64,000 nt of DNA from Hippopus hippopus (lineage: Eukaryota; Mollusca; Bivalvia; Cardiida; Cardiidae). The stretch's first letter is position 1; every line of letters starts with the position of its first letter. A program made the translations under genes and the position numbers. The stretch lies in contig OX328105.1 of the NCBI GenBank assembly GCA_946811185.2, positions 41,404,845-41,468,844 of the forward strand. Direction: 5' to 3'. Shown one piece after another: positions 10,505 through 21,149 of this stretch. The notes below the pieces were generated by a model. It saw only the letters and a list, made by a program, of their open reading frames with translations, searched no databases and was not told the origin of the DNA.

Positions 10505-10749
10505 TTAACCCTTATCCTGCTGAATGAATGAAATAAAACTTCCAAGCAGATAGTAAAAACCTAAAAATTGCTATTTCAAAGCTTTTTTTTTTTTCTTTGA
10601 TTGTGGGGACTGGGTGGGGGGTGCAGAATATCTCCATATATCCGTTAGTGTAGAGGCAAGATCAGATTGCACATTCTGTGCAGTCTGATCTTGATCTACA
10701 CTGTCTGCAAAAAGGTCCCGGTGAGTCACACAAAGTAGCTTAAGGGTTA
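10505..10749. mobile_element. Family-2 TTAA palindromic element, full copy
   Basis: About 245 bp. TTAACCCTTATCCTGCTGAA on the left, GTAGCTTAAGGGTTAC on the right. The core palindrome is AGATCAGATTGCACATTCTG and its complement, then TTGATCTACACTGTCTGC. Ends resemble but differ from the hairpin family (CCCTTA against CCCTTTACC). Confidence 0.8.
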
Positions 10750-10895
10750 CATACATTTGCAGACTACAAATTACAATGTGGCCCAAATGATGATTTGTCC
10801 TCCATAGGGTAGAAAACACTGTGGGAAAGGGAGAAAATGTTTCCAAACGCCTTCTTCTTCAGGGTTGTTCAAAGTTGGCACTGTGTGCTTAAGGG
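10749..10895 (-). mobile_element. TTAA-hairpin element, truncated
   Basis: Starts within B (CATTTGCAGACTACAAATTA) and ends CACTGTGTGCTTAAGG. The right palindrome arm is deleted. Confidence 0.75.
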
Positions 10896-11270
10896 TCTGT
10901 TTGCACTGTTTAACCTGGAATCTGCTTAATTAATCAAACATTTTTCCATTAGATCTTCATCTTTACACAGTGCGAGATAACAACATGAAAGATTTGGCCA
11001 TTTTGAAAGCATTAGCATTAATTTTGAAAATGACTGGATTAGTCGTTGAAAGTGGTTGAGAAGAGGAGAAAATGCTGGTTTTCAGCATTAAATTCTCGTC
11101 TTCTTGTCTTCCCAAACTGTTTTTAATATGAAATTATATTGTTGCCTTTTTCCCCAAGGGTTGTTCAAGTGGGAGTTTGTTTTGTATAAGGTTCATACTA
11201 AAGATTGTCATGCATACTTTTTGGTGCTTTTTGGGGCAGTATACAGTCTGATCTTGGATCTACATTTTTT

Positions 11271-11901
11271 AACTCGGCTATTATGGAAGAAAGTGTCAAG
11301 GCCAGTGAGCTATTGTCATGGCGTTGTGTCCGTTGTGCGTCCGTCCGTCCGTCCGTCCGTTCGTTCGTCCGTGCGTGCGTCCGTAAACTTTTTCTTTAAA
11401 AAACTTCTCCTCAGAAACTATTGACTGGATTTTTACCAAATTTCACAGGAATGTTCCTTTGGTGGTCCTCTTTCAAATTCCTTCAAATAATTGTGTTCCA
11501 TGAAGAATTCTGGTTGCCATGGCAACCAAAGTAAAAAACCTTTAAAAATCTTCTCCTCCCAAACCGCTATTTGGATAGCATTATTATTTTGCAGGAATGT
11601 TCCTTAGATACGGGTTTACAGAATTCCTTTAAAAAAAAAAGATCTGTCAAAAAACATGGCTTTTATGGGAGACTCATTTTCCTTTTATGGTATAAAGTAA
11701 AATCTTTGAAAAATTTCTTTTCTAAAACTATTCATTGGATTTCATTGTTGTTTTGCAGGTAAGTTCCTATGGTGGTTGTCTACCAAATTGTTTCATCAGT
11801 GAGCTAAAATGCAGGATTGAATGATAATTGTTAAAAACTTCCTTTCGCCATTATAGAAATATCAGGCCTGTGGAGCGATACAGGTGCTCAAGCGCCTCTA
11901 G
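11271..11901 (+). mobile_element. HINE-like element, compact copy with altered 5' end
   Basis: From GCCAGTGAGCTATTGTCATGG onward it is near-identical to the 16140 copy, including the CCGT microsatellite (11338-11372) and the 3' hairpin plus CTCTAG. The first ~30 bases differ (AACTCGGCTATTATGG instead of AGCTCCACTGG), so the 5' hairpin is lost or replaced. Left flank is a family-2 remnant (CAGTCTGATCTTGGATC). Confidence 0.8.
11338..11376 (+). repeat. (CCGT)n microsatellite inside a HINE
   Basis: CCGTCCGTCCGTCCGT with T/G variants. The same tract occurs in the other HINE copies at about 16190-16230 and 57768-57795, so it is part of the element, not independent. Confidence 0.88.
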
Positions 11902-11985
11902 TGTGTACAAATGCTTTGAATTAGGACTGGTCTGATAGTTTGTCATCTAGAAAAGAATTAACCAACTGACAATACTCATTTTCAT

Positions 11986-12195
11986 TTAACCCTTTACCAC
12001 GCAATCCAGACCTTTAATGAACTTGAGAAAGAAACCTCTTGAAATCATTCTGGGAAAACAAGAAAATGCTGGTAACAACATTGTATTTTACCCTTCCCAA
12101 AACAAATTTCAATTTTTCAGTCACATTTAGTTTGTTGTCTGGAACTACTCTCAATTTAGACCTATCTAAAATACTGTTGTGCGGTAAAGGATTAG
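11986..12195 (+). mobile_element. TTAA-hairpin element, shortened
   Basis: 210 bp, TTAACCCTTTACCACGCAAT to GCGGTAAAGGATTAG. Palindrome much reduced. A B-end fragment (11905-11961) precedes it. Confidence 0.85.
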
Positions 12196-12318
12196 TTGGG
12201 AAAGTAGCACTTTACCAAAGGTCTGCAAAAGCTGTAATGTGAGTGATGTAGGCAGTCAAACAAGTGGATAAACAACAAAAGTTTTTTGACAACCAAGTAG
12301 GAGGATGTGGAGTTGTAT

Positions 12319-12562
12319 GTGAACTCTTTCACAAGATGACAAAGTTTTAGACTTGTTCAATTCAAAAGCACAAAGAATTGGATGTACTTCAAAATTAATT
12401 ATTTGATTTGCCTTTGAAAAGATAGAGAACTTTTTGTACATCTCCCACAATGTTTGTTATACTTTCAAAGACAAATTACTTTATTTCAGCAACGTTTTAT
12501 GCAGTGTCTGCAAATGCTTTCAATAGAAACATGGCCAAAGTTTTTTAAACTTGGTAAGACTA
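12319..12562. mobile_element. TTAA-hairpin element, B/B chimera
   Basis: Both outer halves are B type (AAAGTTTTAGACTTGTTC on the left; TGCAAATGCTTTCAATAG on the right), meeting at a degraded centre. It looks like two copies recombined at the palindrome. Confidence 0.65.
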
Positions 12563-12728
12563 AAGGGCTCCATGAATTTTAATGTTGATAATACAAAAGG
12601 ACGATTGTTTCAACTGAAAAGCAATTAATTGTCATTGAACAGATTATAATGTTTTCAAACAAGTCTGATGCATTTAAAAGAGAATGATAGGTATTATAAG
12701 TAAATTACATCTTTTTTCCTGTACTTGT

Positions 12729-12873
12729 AGTCTTGGGTGGCTCAGTGGTAAAGCATAGGACTTGTGTCGTGGAAGCCCCTAGTACTGGTGAAACTCAGGA
12801 TTGAGTGGGCTCAAACCTGGTACCTCCTGAGGTCACAAGTCTAACACTTTATCACTGAGCCACACAGGACCCC
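12729..12873. mobile_element. Two SINE type-A heads in inverted order
   Basis: + head GGGTGGCTCAGTGGTAAAGC at 12735. - head at 12790-12873 (read in reverse: GTGTGGCTCAGTGATAAAGT, box B GGTTTGAGCCC). They form an imperfect inverted repeat. Confidence 0.68.
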
Positions 12874-12899
12874 TTTGAGCTTGTGTGTTAAAAACATCA

Positions 12900-13016
12900 T
12901 GAAAGTTAGAGAAATTGCTCAAAAAGAGGTTACAAACCATTTTCTTATTTTCCTGCAATATTTTCAAAAGCTTTCTTCCACAGGGTCGTTATAACAATTG
13001 TTTTGTAAAGGATTAA
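12900..13016 (-). mobile_element. TTAA-hairpin element, A half
   Basis: Palindrome remnant then CTTCCACAGGGTCGTTATAA and TTTTGTAAAGGATTAA. Confidence 0.7.
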
Positions 13017-13080
13017 GAATCAGTGATTAACATACAGTACATGAAAGGCTTTGTCTAGAACATAAATTTCTATCCATCAA

Positions 13081-13313
13081 TTAACCCTATACCACTTAAT
13101 CCTGACTATAATTGACCCTGAGAATAACAGCTTTTGAAAACATTTTGGGAAAAGGAGAATAAGCTGGTAATCACTATTTTCTCCTTTTTCCTCAATGTTT
13201 TCTACCCAGAGTAAGGTAAATTTCATGTTTTTCAGCAATTATGTGTAAATCATTGTCTGCAAATGCTTTGAATTTGGACAAGGCTCAAATTTTGTTGTCT
13301 GGTAAAGGATTAA
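13081..13313 (+). mobile_element. TTAA-hairpin element, full length
   Basis: 233 bp with both TTAA (13081-13084; 13310-13313). The palindrome has a few mismatches. Confidence 0.9.
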
Positions 13314-13410
13314 AAAACAGAAAATTATAAAACCATATTGTTTATGTATTTTTAGAAATACTCTATTTTCTTTTGACCTTTATCAAATATGATGAATTTA
13401 ATTTTAACCT

Positions 13411-13632
13411 TTGACTCTTTACAAAACAAAATTTAAGACTTGTCCAATTTGAAACCACAAATTTTGCAGTCAACAATTGAAATGTGACCCTCAATGATGG
13501 AAGTTATCTTTGATAAGGTAGAAAACATTTTGGGAAAAGAAGAAAATGCTGGTTAACCTCTTTTCCCATAATGTTTTCAAACAGCTTCTTATTTAGGGCC
13601 GTTAAAACCCAGGATTGTGTGGTGAATGTTAA
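13411..13632 (-). mobile_element. TTAA-hairpin element
   Basis: Left end TTGACTCTTTACAAAAC, right GTGTGGTGAATGTTAA. Part of the right arm is missing. Confidence 0.85.
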
Positions 13633-13807
13633 AGGGTCAACTATTTTTCTGCTGTCATTTTATCAAAGACGTTTTTATCAGAACGGTTTCTGATTTATGT
13701 TGTATCCAAATTCAGAAAGACATGATAGTAGATCACTTGCCAGGACAATGAACTGTCAACTTCCTGCAGAGGATACATCTGTAAACAGGGCTCTTGGGGC
13801 TTTAACC

Positions 13808-14037
13808 TTGAACCCTTCACCATATCATTCCAAGTTTTAACAACCCTTAGAAAGAAGCCTTTTGAAAACATTGTGGGAAAAGGAGAAAATGCTGGTACCA
13901 GCATTTTCTCCTTTTCCCACAATGTGTTATACCCCATCATGGACAGAAATCATCATTTTTAGCTACATTTGATTTGTTGTCTGGAAGTGCTTTCAATTTG
14001 GTCCAGTCCACAATTTTGTCATTTGGTAAAGAGTTAA
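13808..14037 (+). mobile_element. TTAA-hairpin element
   Basis: TTGAACCCTTCACCATATCA to ATTTGGTAAAGAGTTAA. The palindrome centre is GCTGGTACCAGC, a fully symmetric version. Confidence 0.9.
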
Positions 14038-14059
14038 TCCCTCGAGGTCTGAATTATCC

Positions 14060-14297
14060 TTATACTACACAATTCTGAATTTCAATGACCCTAAGAGAGA
14101 AAGCTTGCCATCATTTTCTCTTTTTACAACAATATTTACCACCCTTTTCAGATGGCACATCCCACGGATGGAGCCACATTTGATTTGTTGTCTGCAAATG
14201 TTTTTTAAAATGGAAGAGTCTTAACCCTTTACCTGATGAAAATATTTTGAACTTCTTCAAATCCAAGGCATTGGCAGACATCAATCTAAATGGGATT
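14060..14297 (+). mobile_element. Two truncated TTAA-hairpin copies
   Basis: 14060-14220 is an A-to-B copy with a collapsed centre. 14221-14295 is a B-end fragment starting at TTAA. Both abut the full copy at 14296. Confidence 0.7.
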
Positions 14298-14523
14298 AAC
14301 TCTTTACCAAATGACAAAATGTCAGACTCAACCAAATTGAAAGAATTTGCAGACGACAAATTTAGTGTACAAGAAAAGGTGATTTCTGTCTTTGAAGAGG
14401 TAGAAAACATTGTGGGTAAAGGAGAAAATGCTGGTTACCAGCATTTTCTCCTTTTCCCACAATGTTTTCAAAAGGCTTCTTTCTAAGGGTCAGTAAACTT
14501 GGGATTGTTTGGTAAAAGGTTAA
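14296..14523 (-). mobile_element. TTAA-hairpin element, full length
   Basis: 228 bp, both TTAA, near-perfect palindrome (one mismatch, GGGTAAAGG). Confidence 0.92.
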
Positions 14524-14554
14524 AACAATGAGATTGCATTATGAGAAAGGCTGG

Positions 14555-15013
14555 AATATATTACTGGAAAAAGAAAAGGCCTGCTACCACAATTTTTTCA
14601 AACGCATTCTTCCTCAAGGTCGTTAAAACTTGGGATTGCGTGGGGTTATGTTTTGTTATTCTGTAAAGATTTAACTTCGGAGGGCAGAAATAATAAAAAG
14701 AACTTTTTCAATTAGTAAAACCAGCTTAGTTATTGCAGTATATGTATTAAAATAAATAAACACAGTACAGGTTTGTGAAGACATCGAAGACACCCTTTCC
14801 TTCTTGTCTGTATGATGAAGATGCTCAGGCCGAGGGCTACTCAGATGAAAGGAGTATTTTTTTTAACCCCCCCCCTCCAAATCTTAGGTACATCCATTTC
14901 CTTTAGTGTTTTCCATCCTTTGAAATATAACCCATTGTTGAGCCATGTTAATTTTTTTGTCTGCATATGCTTTTAATTTGGACAAGTTGCATATTTTATT
15001 GTCTGATTAAAGG
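14555..15013. mobile_element. TTAA-hairpin fragments
   Basis: 14555-14648 is an A-half ending GGGATTGCGTGGGGTTA. 14864-15013 is a decayed copy (TTAACCCCCCCCCTCC ... TGTCTGATTAAAGG). Between them lies AT-rich sequence I cannot assign. Confidence 0.6.
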
Positions 15014-15248
15014 TAAAACACTGAAACAAAGACAATTCTACAAAGACCTTTGGCTTAAGGATTACAACCCCTAACTCATCGGTAAATATCGTGCAACATC
15101 TATGTTTTCGTAGAGCCTATTTGGCCAATCTTGGCAGCTGCTGGCTTTCAATATGAGAGTTAGGGGCCGTAGACCTTAATCTCAAGCTTCCTACAGTACT
15201 TTCCATTTGGGTAATTGATTTTATTGTTGATTATTTTTTGTCTTTCAG

Positions 15249-15312
15249 GTGATGGAAAGTGAGCGCATGTTATATCTAGTCACAGAGTATGCCAGCGGTG
15301 GGGAAATCTTTG
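15249..15312 (+). CDS. SIK3: SIK3 exon: kinase hinge
   Basis: 64-nt exon after a tttcag acceptor. It encodes VMESERMLYLVTEYASGGEIF and ends on the first base of an Asp codon (G|GTGAGA donor). It covers strand beta-5, the hinge (VTEYA) and the start of helix D, where ATP is bound. The preceding exon must end in phase 0, as expected for the ...RLYQ|VM junction of SIK kinases. A hairpin-element fragment begins only about 24 bases into the following intron. Confidence 0.92.
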
Positions 15313-15335
15313 GTGAGACTTTTTTTGGATATATT

Positions 15336-15460
15336 TGTAAATTTGCCTTTTGCCAAACAATGATTTTAACAACCTTGAGGAAAACTTTAGGAAAAGGCCT
15401 CAAAATTGAGACAGGAGGCTTTTTAAAAACATTGTGGGAAAAGCAGAAAACATTACACTT
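15336..15460 (+). mobile_element. TTAA-hairpin A-half next to an exon
   Basis: TTGCCTTTTGCCAAACAATG, TTTTAACAACCTTGAGG and AAACATTGTGGGAAAAGCAG, beginning about 24 bases after the exon that ends at 15312. Confidence 0.7.
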
Positions 15461-15499
15461 TACCCCTACACCACTGTCACCCAAGAAAAAGGCGAGGGG

Positions 15500-15725
15500 T
15501 CCTGCATGGCTCAGTGGTAAAGTGTCAGACTTATAACCTGAAGGCCCCGGGTTGGAGCCACACTTGATCCACTGTGTTTTTCGAGGGAGTGTCCTTGGGC
15601 AAGATACTTTAAGAGCCCTAGCCTAGTACTGGTAAAACACAGGAAAACATGAATATGTGAGCTGTCACTGTGATATGACTGAAATAATGTTGAAAGCGAC
15701 TTAAAACACCATTCAACCAAGAAAA
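15500..15725 (+). mobile_element. tRNA-derived SINE, type A
   Basis: Box A TGGCTCAGTGGTAAAGTG, box B GGGTTGGAGCC, body TTGGGCAAGATACTTTAAGA and TAGTACTGGTAAAACAC, tail GACTGAAATAATGTTGAAAG. Located in the intron after the first visible SIK3 exon. Confidence 0.8.
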
Positions 15726-15976
15726 TGCTAATAATATTGACAGGTCTAAAACTAGAGTTGTCTATTTATGTTATGAGAGCTTTAGTGGATATGGCTTTGT
15801 AAGGTTGTTGCTGTTTCGGACTTCATCTGGGAGACTGGGGTTTGGATCCGTTCAGATTTGTTCATAACTTAGCATTTTGTAGCTTAACTTGCTTTGCAGA
15901 GCAAGATCATACTGTGTAAAAGATGCAGTCTGGTCTTTGATCTGCATTTTCTTATGGTTTATGGGACAAAGATTTC

Positions 15977-16829
15977 TTAACTCTTGACATAGGACAAACT
16001 TGTCGACTTGCCAAAATTGAAAGCATTTGCAGATGACAAAATAAATTGTGGCTCATATGATGGGATTTGTCTTTAACAGGGTTGAAAACATTGTGGGGGA
16101 AAAGGAGACAGTGCTGGGTACCAGCATTTTCTCCTTTTTAGCTCCACTGGCCGAAGGCCAGCGAGCTATTGTCATGGCGTTGTGTCCGTCGTGCGTCCGT
16201 CCGTCCGTTCGTTCGTCCGTTCGTCCGTGCGTGCGTCCGTAAACTTTTTCTTTAAAAAACTTCTCCTCAGAAACTATTGACTGGATTTTTACCAAATTTC
16301 ACAGGAATGTTCCTTTGGTGGTCCTCTTTCAAATTCCTTCAAATAATTGTGTTCCATGAAGAATTCTGGTTGCCATGGCAACCAAAGTAAAAAACCTTTA
16401 AAAATCTTCTCCTCCCAAACCGCTATTTGGATAGCATTATTATTTTGCAGGAATGTTCCTTCGATATGGGTTTACAGAATTCCTTAAAAAAAAAAAAGAT
16501 CTGTGAAAAAACATGGCTTTTATGGGAGACTCATTTTCCTTTTATGGTATAAAGTAAAATCTTTGAAAAATTTCTTCTCTAAAACTATTCATTGGATTTC
16601 ATTGTTGTTTTGCAGGTAAGTTCCTATGGTGGTTGTCTACCAAATTGTTTCTTCAGTGAGCTAAAATGCAGGATTGAATGATAATTGTTAAAAACTTCCT
16701 TTTGCCATTATAGAAATATCAGGCCTGTGGAGTGATACAGGCGCTCAAGCGCCTCTAGTTCCCACAATGTTTTCAAAAGCCCTCTACTTATGGGTCATGT
16801 AAACTCGGGATTTTGTGGTTAAAGGTTAA
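15977..16829 (-). mobile_element. TTAA-hairpin element interrupted by a HINE
   Basis: Left TTAA 15977-15980, right TTAA 16826-16829. The compact HINE (16140-16758) sits in the TTTT of the right palindrome arm. Without it the copy is about 233 bp. Confidence 0.9.
16140..16758 (+). mobile_element. HINE-like element, compact 619-bp copy
   Basis: 5' hairpin AGCTCCACTGGCCGAAGGCC, (CCGT)n at about 16190-16230, the head with TGGTTGCCATGGCAACCAA, then the 3' end GGCCTGTGGAGTGATACAGG, the hairpin GGCGCTCAAGCGCC and CTCTAG. No minisatellite. Inserted in the TTTT of CTCCTTTTCCCAC at the palindrome of the hairpin element 15977-16829; both host halves are intact. Confidence 0.88.
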
Positions 16830-16939
16830 GAAAGCATTGTTAAGCTTCTTTTTTCTCTGACCGAAAAATATCTATTTCAAGTATTCATTACTACAAATAT
16901 GAACTTTTTACAAGATCAAACATTTAAGCAAAACACACA

Positions 16940-17129
16940 GTTAAAGCATTCATAAACAACAAATTAAATGTTGCTCAAATAAAGTGGTTTGCCTTTGAAA
17001 TGGTAAAGAAACATTTTAGAAAAAGGAGAAAAATGCTAGTATAGAACATTTTCTCCTTTTCCCATGATGTTTTCACAAGCCTTCTTCCACAGGGTCATGA
17101 AAACATCAGATTGGTTTGTGTAGGGTTTA
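16940..17129 (-). mobile_element. TTAA-hairpin element, truncated
   Basis: B end shortened; palindrome mismatched (GCTAGTATAGAAC); ends TTTGTGTAGGGTTTA. Confidence 0.75.
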
Positions 17130-17286
17130 CAAACAAAAACAAGATAAGTTAAAAAAAAAAAAGGACAAAAACTTTGGAAAGAAAACAAGATACTTCCCTC
17201 TAGAAATTTGAGCTATTTTTATAATCTTTTCCGTCAGAGACACATTCTGTCGCAGGCATTTTTTTAACAGAAAATAACGCAGTTGT

Positions 17287-17488
17287 TTAACCTTTTACCT
17301 CTCAGTTCCATGTTTTAACGACACTGATTAAGAAGGCTTTTGAAAACATTGTGGGAAAAGGAGAAAATGCTTGTAACCAGCATTTCTTCCTTTTTCCACA
17401 ATGTTTTCTACCCTATCAAAGACAAATTCCATCTTTTGAGCTACATTTAATTTGTCGTCTGGAAATGCTTTCACTTTGGACCAGTCCA
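17287..17488 (+). mobile_element. TTAA-hairpin element, B end cut
   Basis: TTAACCTTTTACCTCTCAG to CTTTGGACCAGTCCA, where it is joined directly to an oppositely oriented copy. Confidence 0.85.
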
Positions 17489-17695
17489 TACCAGACAACA
17501 AAATTTTATACTTTTTCAAATTCAATGCATTTGAAAAAATTAATGGAGCTCAAAAACTGAAATTTGTTTTGGGAAGGATGGAAAATATTGTGGTAAAAGG
17601 AGAATATGCTTACAATTAGCTTTTGTCCTTTTCCCACATTATTTTCAAAAGCTTGCTTTCAAGAAAAGTTTGGATTGTATGGCAGAGGATGAAAA
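17489..17695 (-). mobile_element. TTAA-hairpin element
   Basis: Starts TACCAGACAACAAAATTTTA and ends TGTATGGCAGAGGATGAA. Palindrome decayed. Confidence 0.75.
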
Positions 17696-17698
17696 ACT

Positions 17699-18200
17699 GA
17701 CTCTTTATAAAACAATCCCATTTTTTAACAACTATTAGGAAAAGGCTTTTGAAAACATTTTGGGAAAAAGAAAATGCTGGTTACCAGCATTATATTTTTT
17801 CTTTTTCTTCAACAATGTTTACTATATCAAAGAAAAATCCCATCATAATATTTAAATCGGTACCAAACAACACAGTTTTAATTGACCTCTCCAAGTTGAA
17901 AGCATTAATTTTGCAGAAAACAATATAAATGTGACTGAAAATGTGAAATGTATGTCTTTGGAAAGGTAGAAAAGATTGTGGAAAAATGAGAAAATGCTGG
18001 CTTTGAAACAAATTTGCTGAAGAAAACTGATTCCTGTAAAATAGGAATACTTGGAAAAGAACATTCATACAAAAGTCATGTAAAGATAAGATATTATGAC
18101 AAAAGGAGAAACTGTTTCTGACTTGCACTTTCTCCTTCTGCCACAGTCTTTTCAAAAGTTGTCTTGTGAAAGATGAGAAAAAGTCGTCTGTAGGGCATAG
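17699..18200. mobile_element. Three decayed TTAA-hairpin pieces
   Basis: 17699-17862 (A to B, disrupted centre), 17863-18008 (B to centre) and 18090-18200 (centre to A). The order suggests serial insertion into each other. Confidence 0.6.
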
Positions 18201-18324
18201 TGTGCAAAAAGTGTTTTCGTGAAAGGTGAAGGACATGCATGTACTGGAATATAGAGAAACTGAAGCCTTTTAATATATAGAATTCCATTAGTATCTTATT
18301 TTCTTGTTTTTTCCTCCTTTTTTT

Positions 18325-18460
18325 CCCTATACTGCACTTTCCCAATTGTCAGCAACCTCAAGGAAAAAAAGACTTTTGAAAACATCATGGGAAAAGAAGA
18401 AAAATACTGGTAACCTGTCCCTCAATGTTTTCTACTCTTTTTACAGGCTTATTCCATCAT
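18325..18460 (+). mobile_element. TTAA-hairpin element, truncated at the next copy's TTAA
   Basis: CTATACTGCACTTTCCCAAT to TTATTCCATCAT, ending where TTAACCC of the 18461 copy begins. Typical of one copy inserted in another. Confidence 0.65.
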
Positions 18461-18794
18461 TTAACCCTTTATCATACAATCTTTTGTTTTAATGTCCCAG
18501 AGGAAAAAGCACATTAAAAGCATTGTGAGAAAAAGAAAAACTGCAGGTAACCAGCATTTTCTCCTTTTGCCATAATGTTCTTAACCAGCATTTTTTCCTT
18601 TTCCCACCATGTTTTCTACCCTTCCAATGGTAAACCACATCATTTGGATAAAATTGAATTTGTCCTATGCAACAGGTTTGAGCTTTGTCTAAAATTTTAT
18701 TGTTTGGTAAAGACGTAAATACCATTCCATTTGTCATCAGTTATTGCTTTCAGTTAGGACCAGTTTAGAATTTTGTCATCTGGTAAAGGGTTGA
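18461..18794 (+). mobile_element. TTAA-hairpin element plus a second B end
   Basis: 18461-18719 is a long copy whose right palindrome arm appears twice (TTTCTCCTTTTGCC and TTTTTCCTTTTCCC). 18720-18794 is an extra B end finishing GGTAAAGGGTTGA. Confidence 0.78.
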
Positions 18795-18925
18795 AGTGGA
18801 ATCTTTTGTCCATCTGCTTTAGCAATATAGAGACAATTTACACCAAGTAATGCTGGTCAATAACATGTACAATACAGTGTGATAAAGCCCTGATAATCTG
18901 TGTATTTCCATCCTATCACATTAGA

Positions 18926-19154
18926 TTAACCATTTACAAGATGACAAAATTTAAGACTTGTCGAAATCCAAAGCATTTGCACATGACAGATCAAATGCAA
19001 CTCATAAATTAAAATTTGTTTTGGGAAGGATGGAAAAAATTGTGGGAAAAGGAGAAAATGCTGGTAACCAGCATTTTCTCCTTTTCTCACAATGTTTTCA
19101 AAAGGCTTTTTTCTCAGGGTCGTTAAAACTTGGGATTGTCTGGTAAAGGGTTAA
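18926..19154 (-). mobile_element. TTAA-hairpin element, full length
   Basis: 229 bp, both TTAA, palindrome with one mismatch. Confidence 0.92.
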
Positions 19155-19162
19155 TCATTATC

Positions 19163-20052
19163 AGGCCTAACAAAAAAATATCTGTGTTTAGGGTTTCGGT
19201 CCGAGATGCTGTAGGCAGGGATATATTTTTTTTCCAGAAACTTTTTACAAGGACCATGTACTGAAATCGAATGTAGGACGTTTTGGCCAGGACGTTTTGG
19301 CCAGATGAAATTACAAAGTAGGACGTTTTGGCCAAATATTACTTGCAAGATTTTGTGATTTTTAGCCCTACAAATCATGATTAAAAACATTGTAGGGAAA
19401 GGAGAAATTGCTATGTATGGAGTAATGGGTTATTTAATTTTTTTTTTCAATTTGAGTTACAAATGGTTGACATTTTTTAATTTTTTTTTGTAAATTGATT
19501 GGTGTTTCAAATAGTAAGTTTCAAGTTTTATTTTGCTTTTATACTATTTGAAGGACAAAACTTTGTATACGATTGCTTTAATTATCATTATTGTCATATT
19601 ATGGTGATTGAACAATAACTTGAAATTTTGTTTGCTATAGTAGTTTGCAACAAAGTATGAAAAATCTAAGTAGTTTGCAATAAAAGAATGCAAAACAAAG
19701 TCAACATATGTTTTGGCCAAATATAATTTAAAAAAAAAAAATGCACGAGACAGACTTTATAATTATGCTTTTTTTTTTTCTTAAACTGTATACTTTAAAC
19801 CATTGAAAGTTCATATATTGCATTTTACTGTGTTAAAAAAACTTTTAGCCTACTCTGCATTTTCATGTGGCCAAAACGTCCGTGGCCAAAACATCCTGGC
19901 CAAAACATCCTTGGCCAAAACGTCCGTCCACCACTGAAATCACACCCGACAAATTTTCCTTTTTTTCAATCATAGTGTAAAAAGTTTAGGGTCTGCAGCA
20001 TTTTCTATGTAGGGTAGGGAAACCCTAAACACAGATATCTTTTTTTAGGCCT
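19163..20052. mobile_element. AGGCCTAAC-type MITE, copy 1 (interrupted)
   Basis: About 36-bp inverted ends, AGGCCTAACAAAAAAATATC then TGTGTTTAGGGTTTC, matched by AAACCCTAAACACAGATATC on the right. Without the inner 664-bp insertion it is about 217 bp, the size of copy 2. No certain target duplication. Confidence 0.8.
19269..19932. mobile_element. 664-bp element with GGACGTTTTGGCCA terminal repeats, 9-bp TSD
   Basis: GGACGTTTTGGCCA is repeated three times at the left end (19277-19335) and four times inverted at the right (TGGCCAAAACGTCC, 19868-19928). The flank ACTGAAATC is duplicated at 19260-19268 and 19933-19941. A 9-bp duplication suggests a Mutator-like or similar superfamily. The interior is AT-rich with no ORF. 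Nested in the element 19163-20052. Confidence 0.8.
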
Positions 20053-20076
20053 TACTAATATTATGCAACTGTCGAT

Positions 20077-20255
20077 TTAATCCTATACCAAGCAATCAAC
20101 AACCCTTTGGAGAAAGTCTTTTGAAAACATTATGGGAAAAGGAGAAAATGCTCTTTCAGAGACAAATTCCATCATTTGAGCCAAATTTAATTTGTTGTCT
20201 GCAAATGCTTTCGATTTGGATCAGTCTTAAATTTTGTCATTTGGTAAAGAGTTTA
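20077..20255 (+). mobile_element. TTAA-hairpin element lacking one palindrome arm
   Basis: 179 bp. The sequence jumps from AGAAAATGCT to CTTTCAGAGACAAATTCC, removing the right arm cleanly. TTAA on the left, TTTA on the right. Confidence 0.87.
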
Positions 20256-20367
20256 GGGCGACATTTATTCAGAATTCGAAAGCATTGAGCAGAAATGGTA
20301 GCCAGACACAGGAAAACTGTTGCTGATATACAAAAATACATTGCACAAAATTTTCTCCTGAAAATGT

Positions 20368-20592
20368 TTTTACCCTTTCCCAAACGACAAATTTTAGACC
20401 CCTTCAAATTGAAAGCATCTGCAGACAACAAATTTGAAAGTAGTGAACTTAAGTTTTTTGACAGGGTAGAGAAAATTGTTGGAAAAGGAGAAAATGATGG
20501 TTACAGGTATTTTCTCTAATTCCCACAATGTTTTTTTTAAAAAGCCTCTTCCTCAGGGACATGAAAACATGGGATTGTGTGTTAAAGGGTAA
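20368..20592 (-). mobile_element. TTAA-hairpin element
   Basis: Left TTTACCCTTTCCCAAACGAC, right GTGTGTTAAAGGGTAA. Palindrome imperfect. Confidence 0.85.
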
Positions 20593-20730
20593 CCAGCATT
20601 TTCTCCTTTTCCAACAATGTTTTCTATTCCTTTACAAGCAAATCTCATCATTTGAGCCACTTTAAATTTGTTGTCTGCAATGCTTTGAAATTAGACAAGA
20701 CCAAAATTCTGTCGTGTAGTAAAAGACTAA
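20593..20730 (+). mobile_element. TTAA-hairpin B half
   Basis: Right palindrome arm (CCAGCATTTTCTCCTTTTCC) to GTGTAGTAAAAGACTAA, joined to the previous copy. Confidence 0.75.
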
Positions 20731-21149
20731 CCCTTAGGGCACTAGATAAATGAAATGGACTTTCTCAATGGGGGAAAAAACAGACAAGACAAATTTCAAG
20801 GGAGTTTTAGCCGGAATAGTTCACAAAAAAGCTGACGATGTAGGATAAAGAGAAATGCTGGTTATTGGCATTCTCTCCTTTTCCCACAATGTTTTTAGCT
20901 CACCTGAGCACAAAGTGCTCAAGGTGAGCTATTGTGATCGCCATATGTCTGGCGTCTGGCGTCCGTCATCCGTCAACAATTTCTTCAAACATCTTCTTCT
21001 CCTAAACCACTGGGCCAATCTTGATGAAACTTGGCAGGGATGTTCCTTGCTGAAGCGCTACCAAAGTTGTTCAAAGAATTGAATTCCACTTAAAACTCTG
21101 GTTGCCAGGGCAACAAAAAGGAAAAAAATGCAAAATCTTCGAAAATCTT

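Noticed and set aside
12729..12873. Functional tRNA gene
   Set aside because: The box A and box B-like motifs belong to diverged SINE heads in inverted order; no cloverleaf can be drawn.
1..15248. SIK3 N-lobe exons (glycine loop, catalytic Lys, helix C)
   Set aside because: No peptide resembling these could be seen in any frame; they are assumed to lie upstream.
16140..16758. Canonical Helitron (5' TC ... CTRR 3', A^T insertion)
   Set aside because: The 3' end CTAG after a hairpin is suggestive, but other copies end CTCTTG, the 5' end is AGCTC and insertion is in T-runs, which fits Helentron/HINE better.
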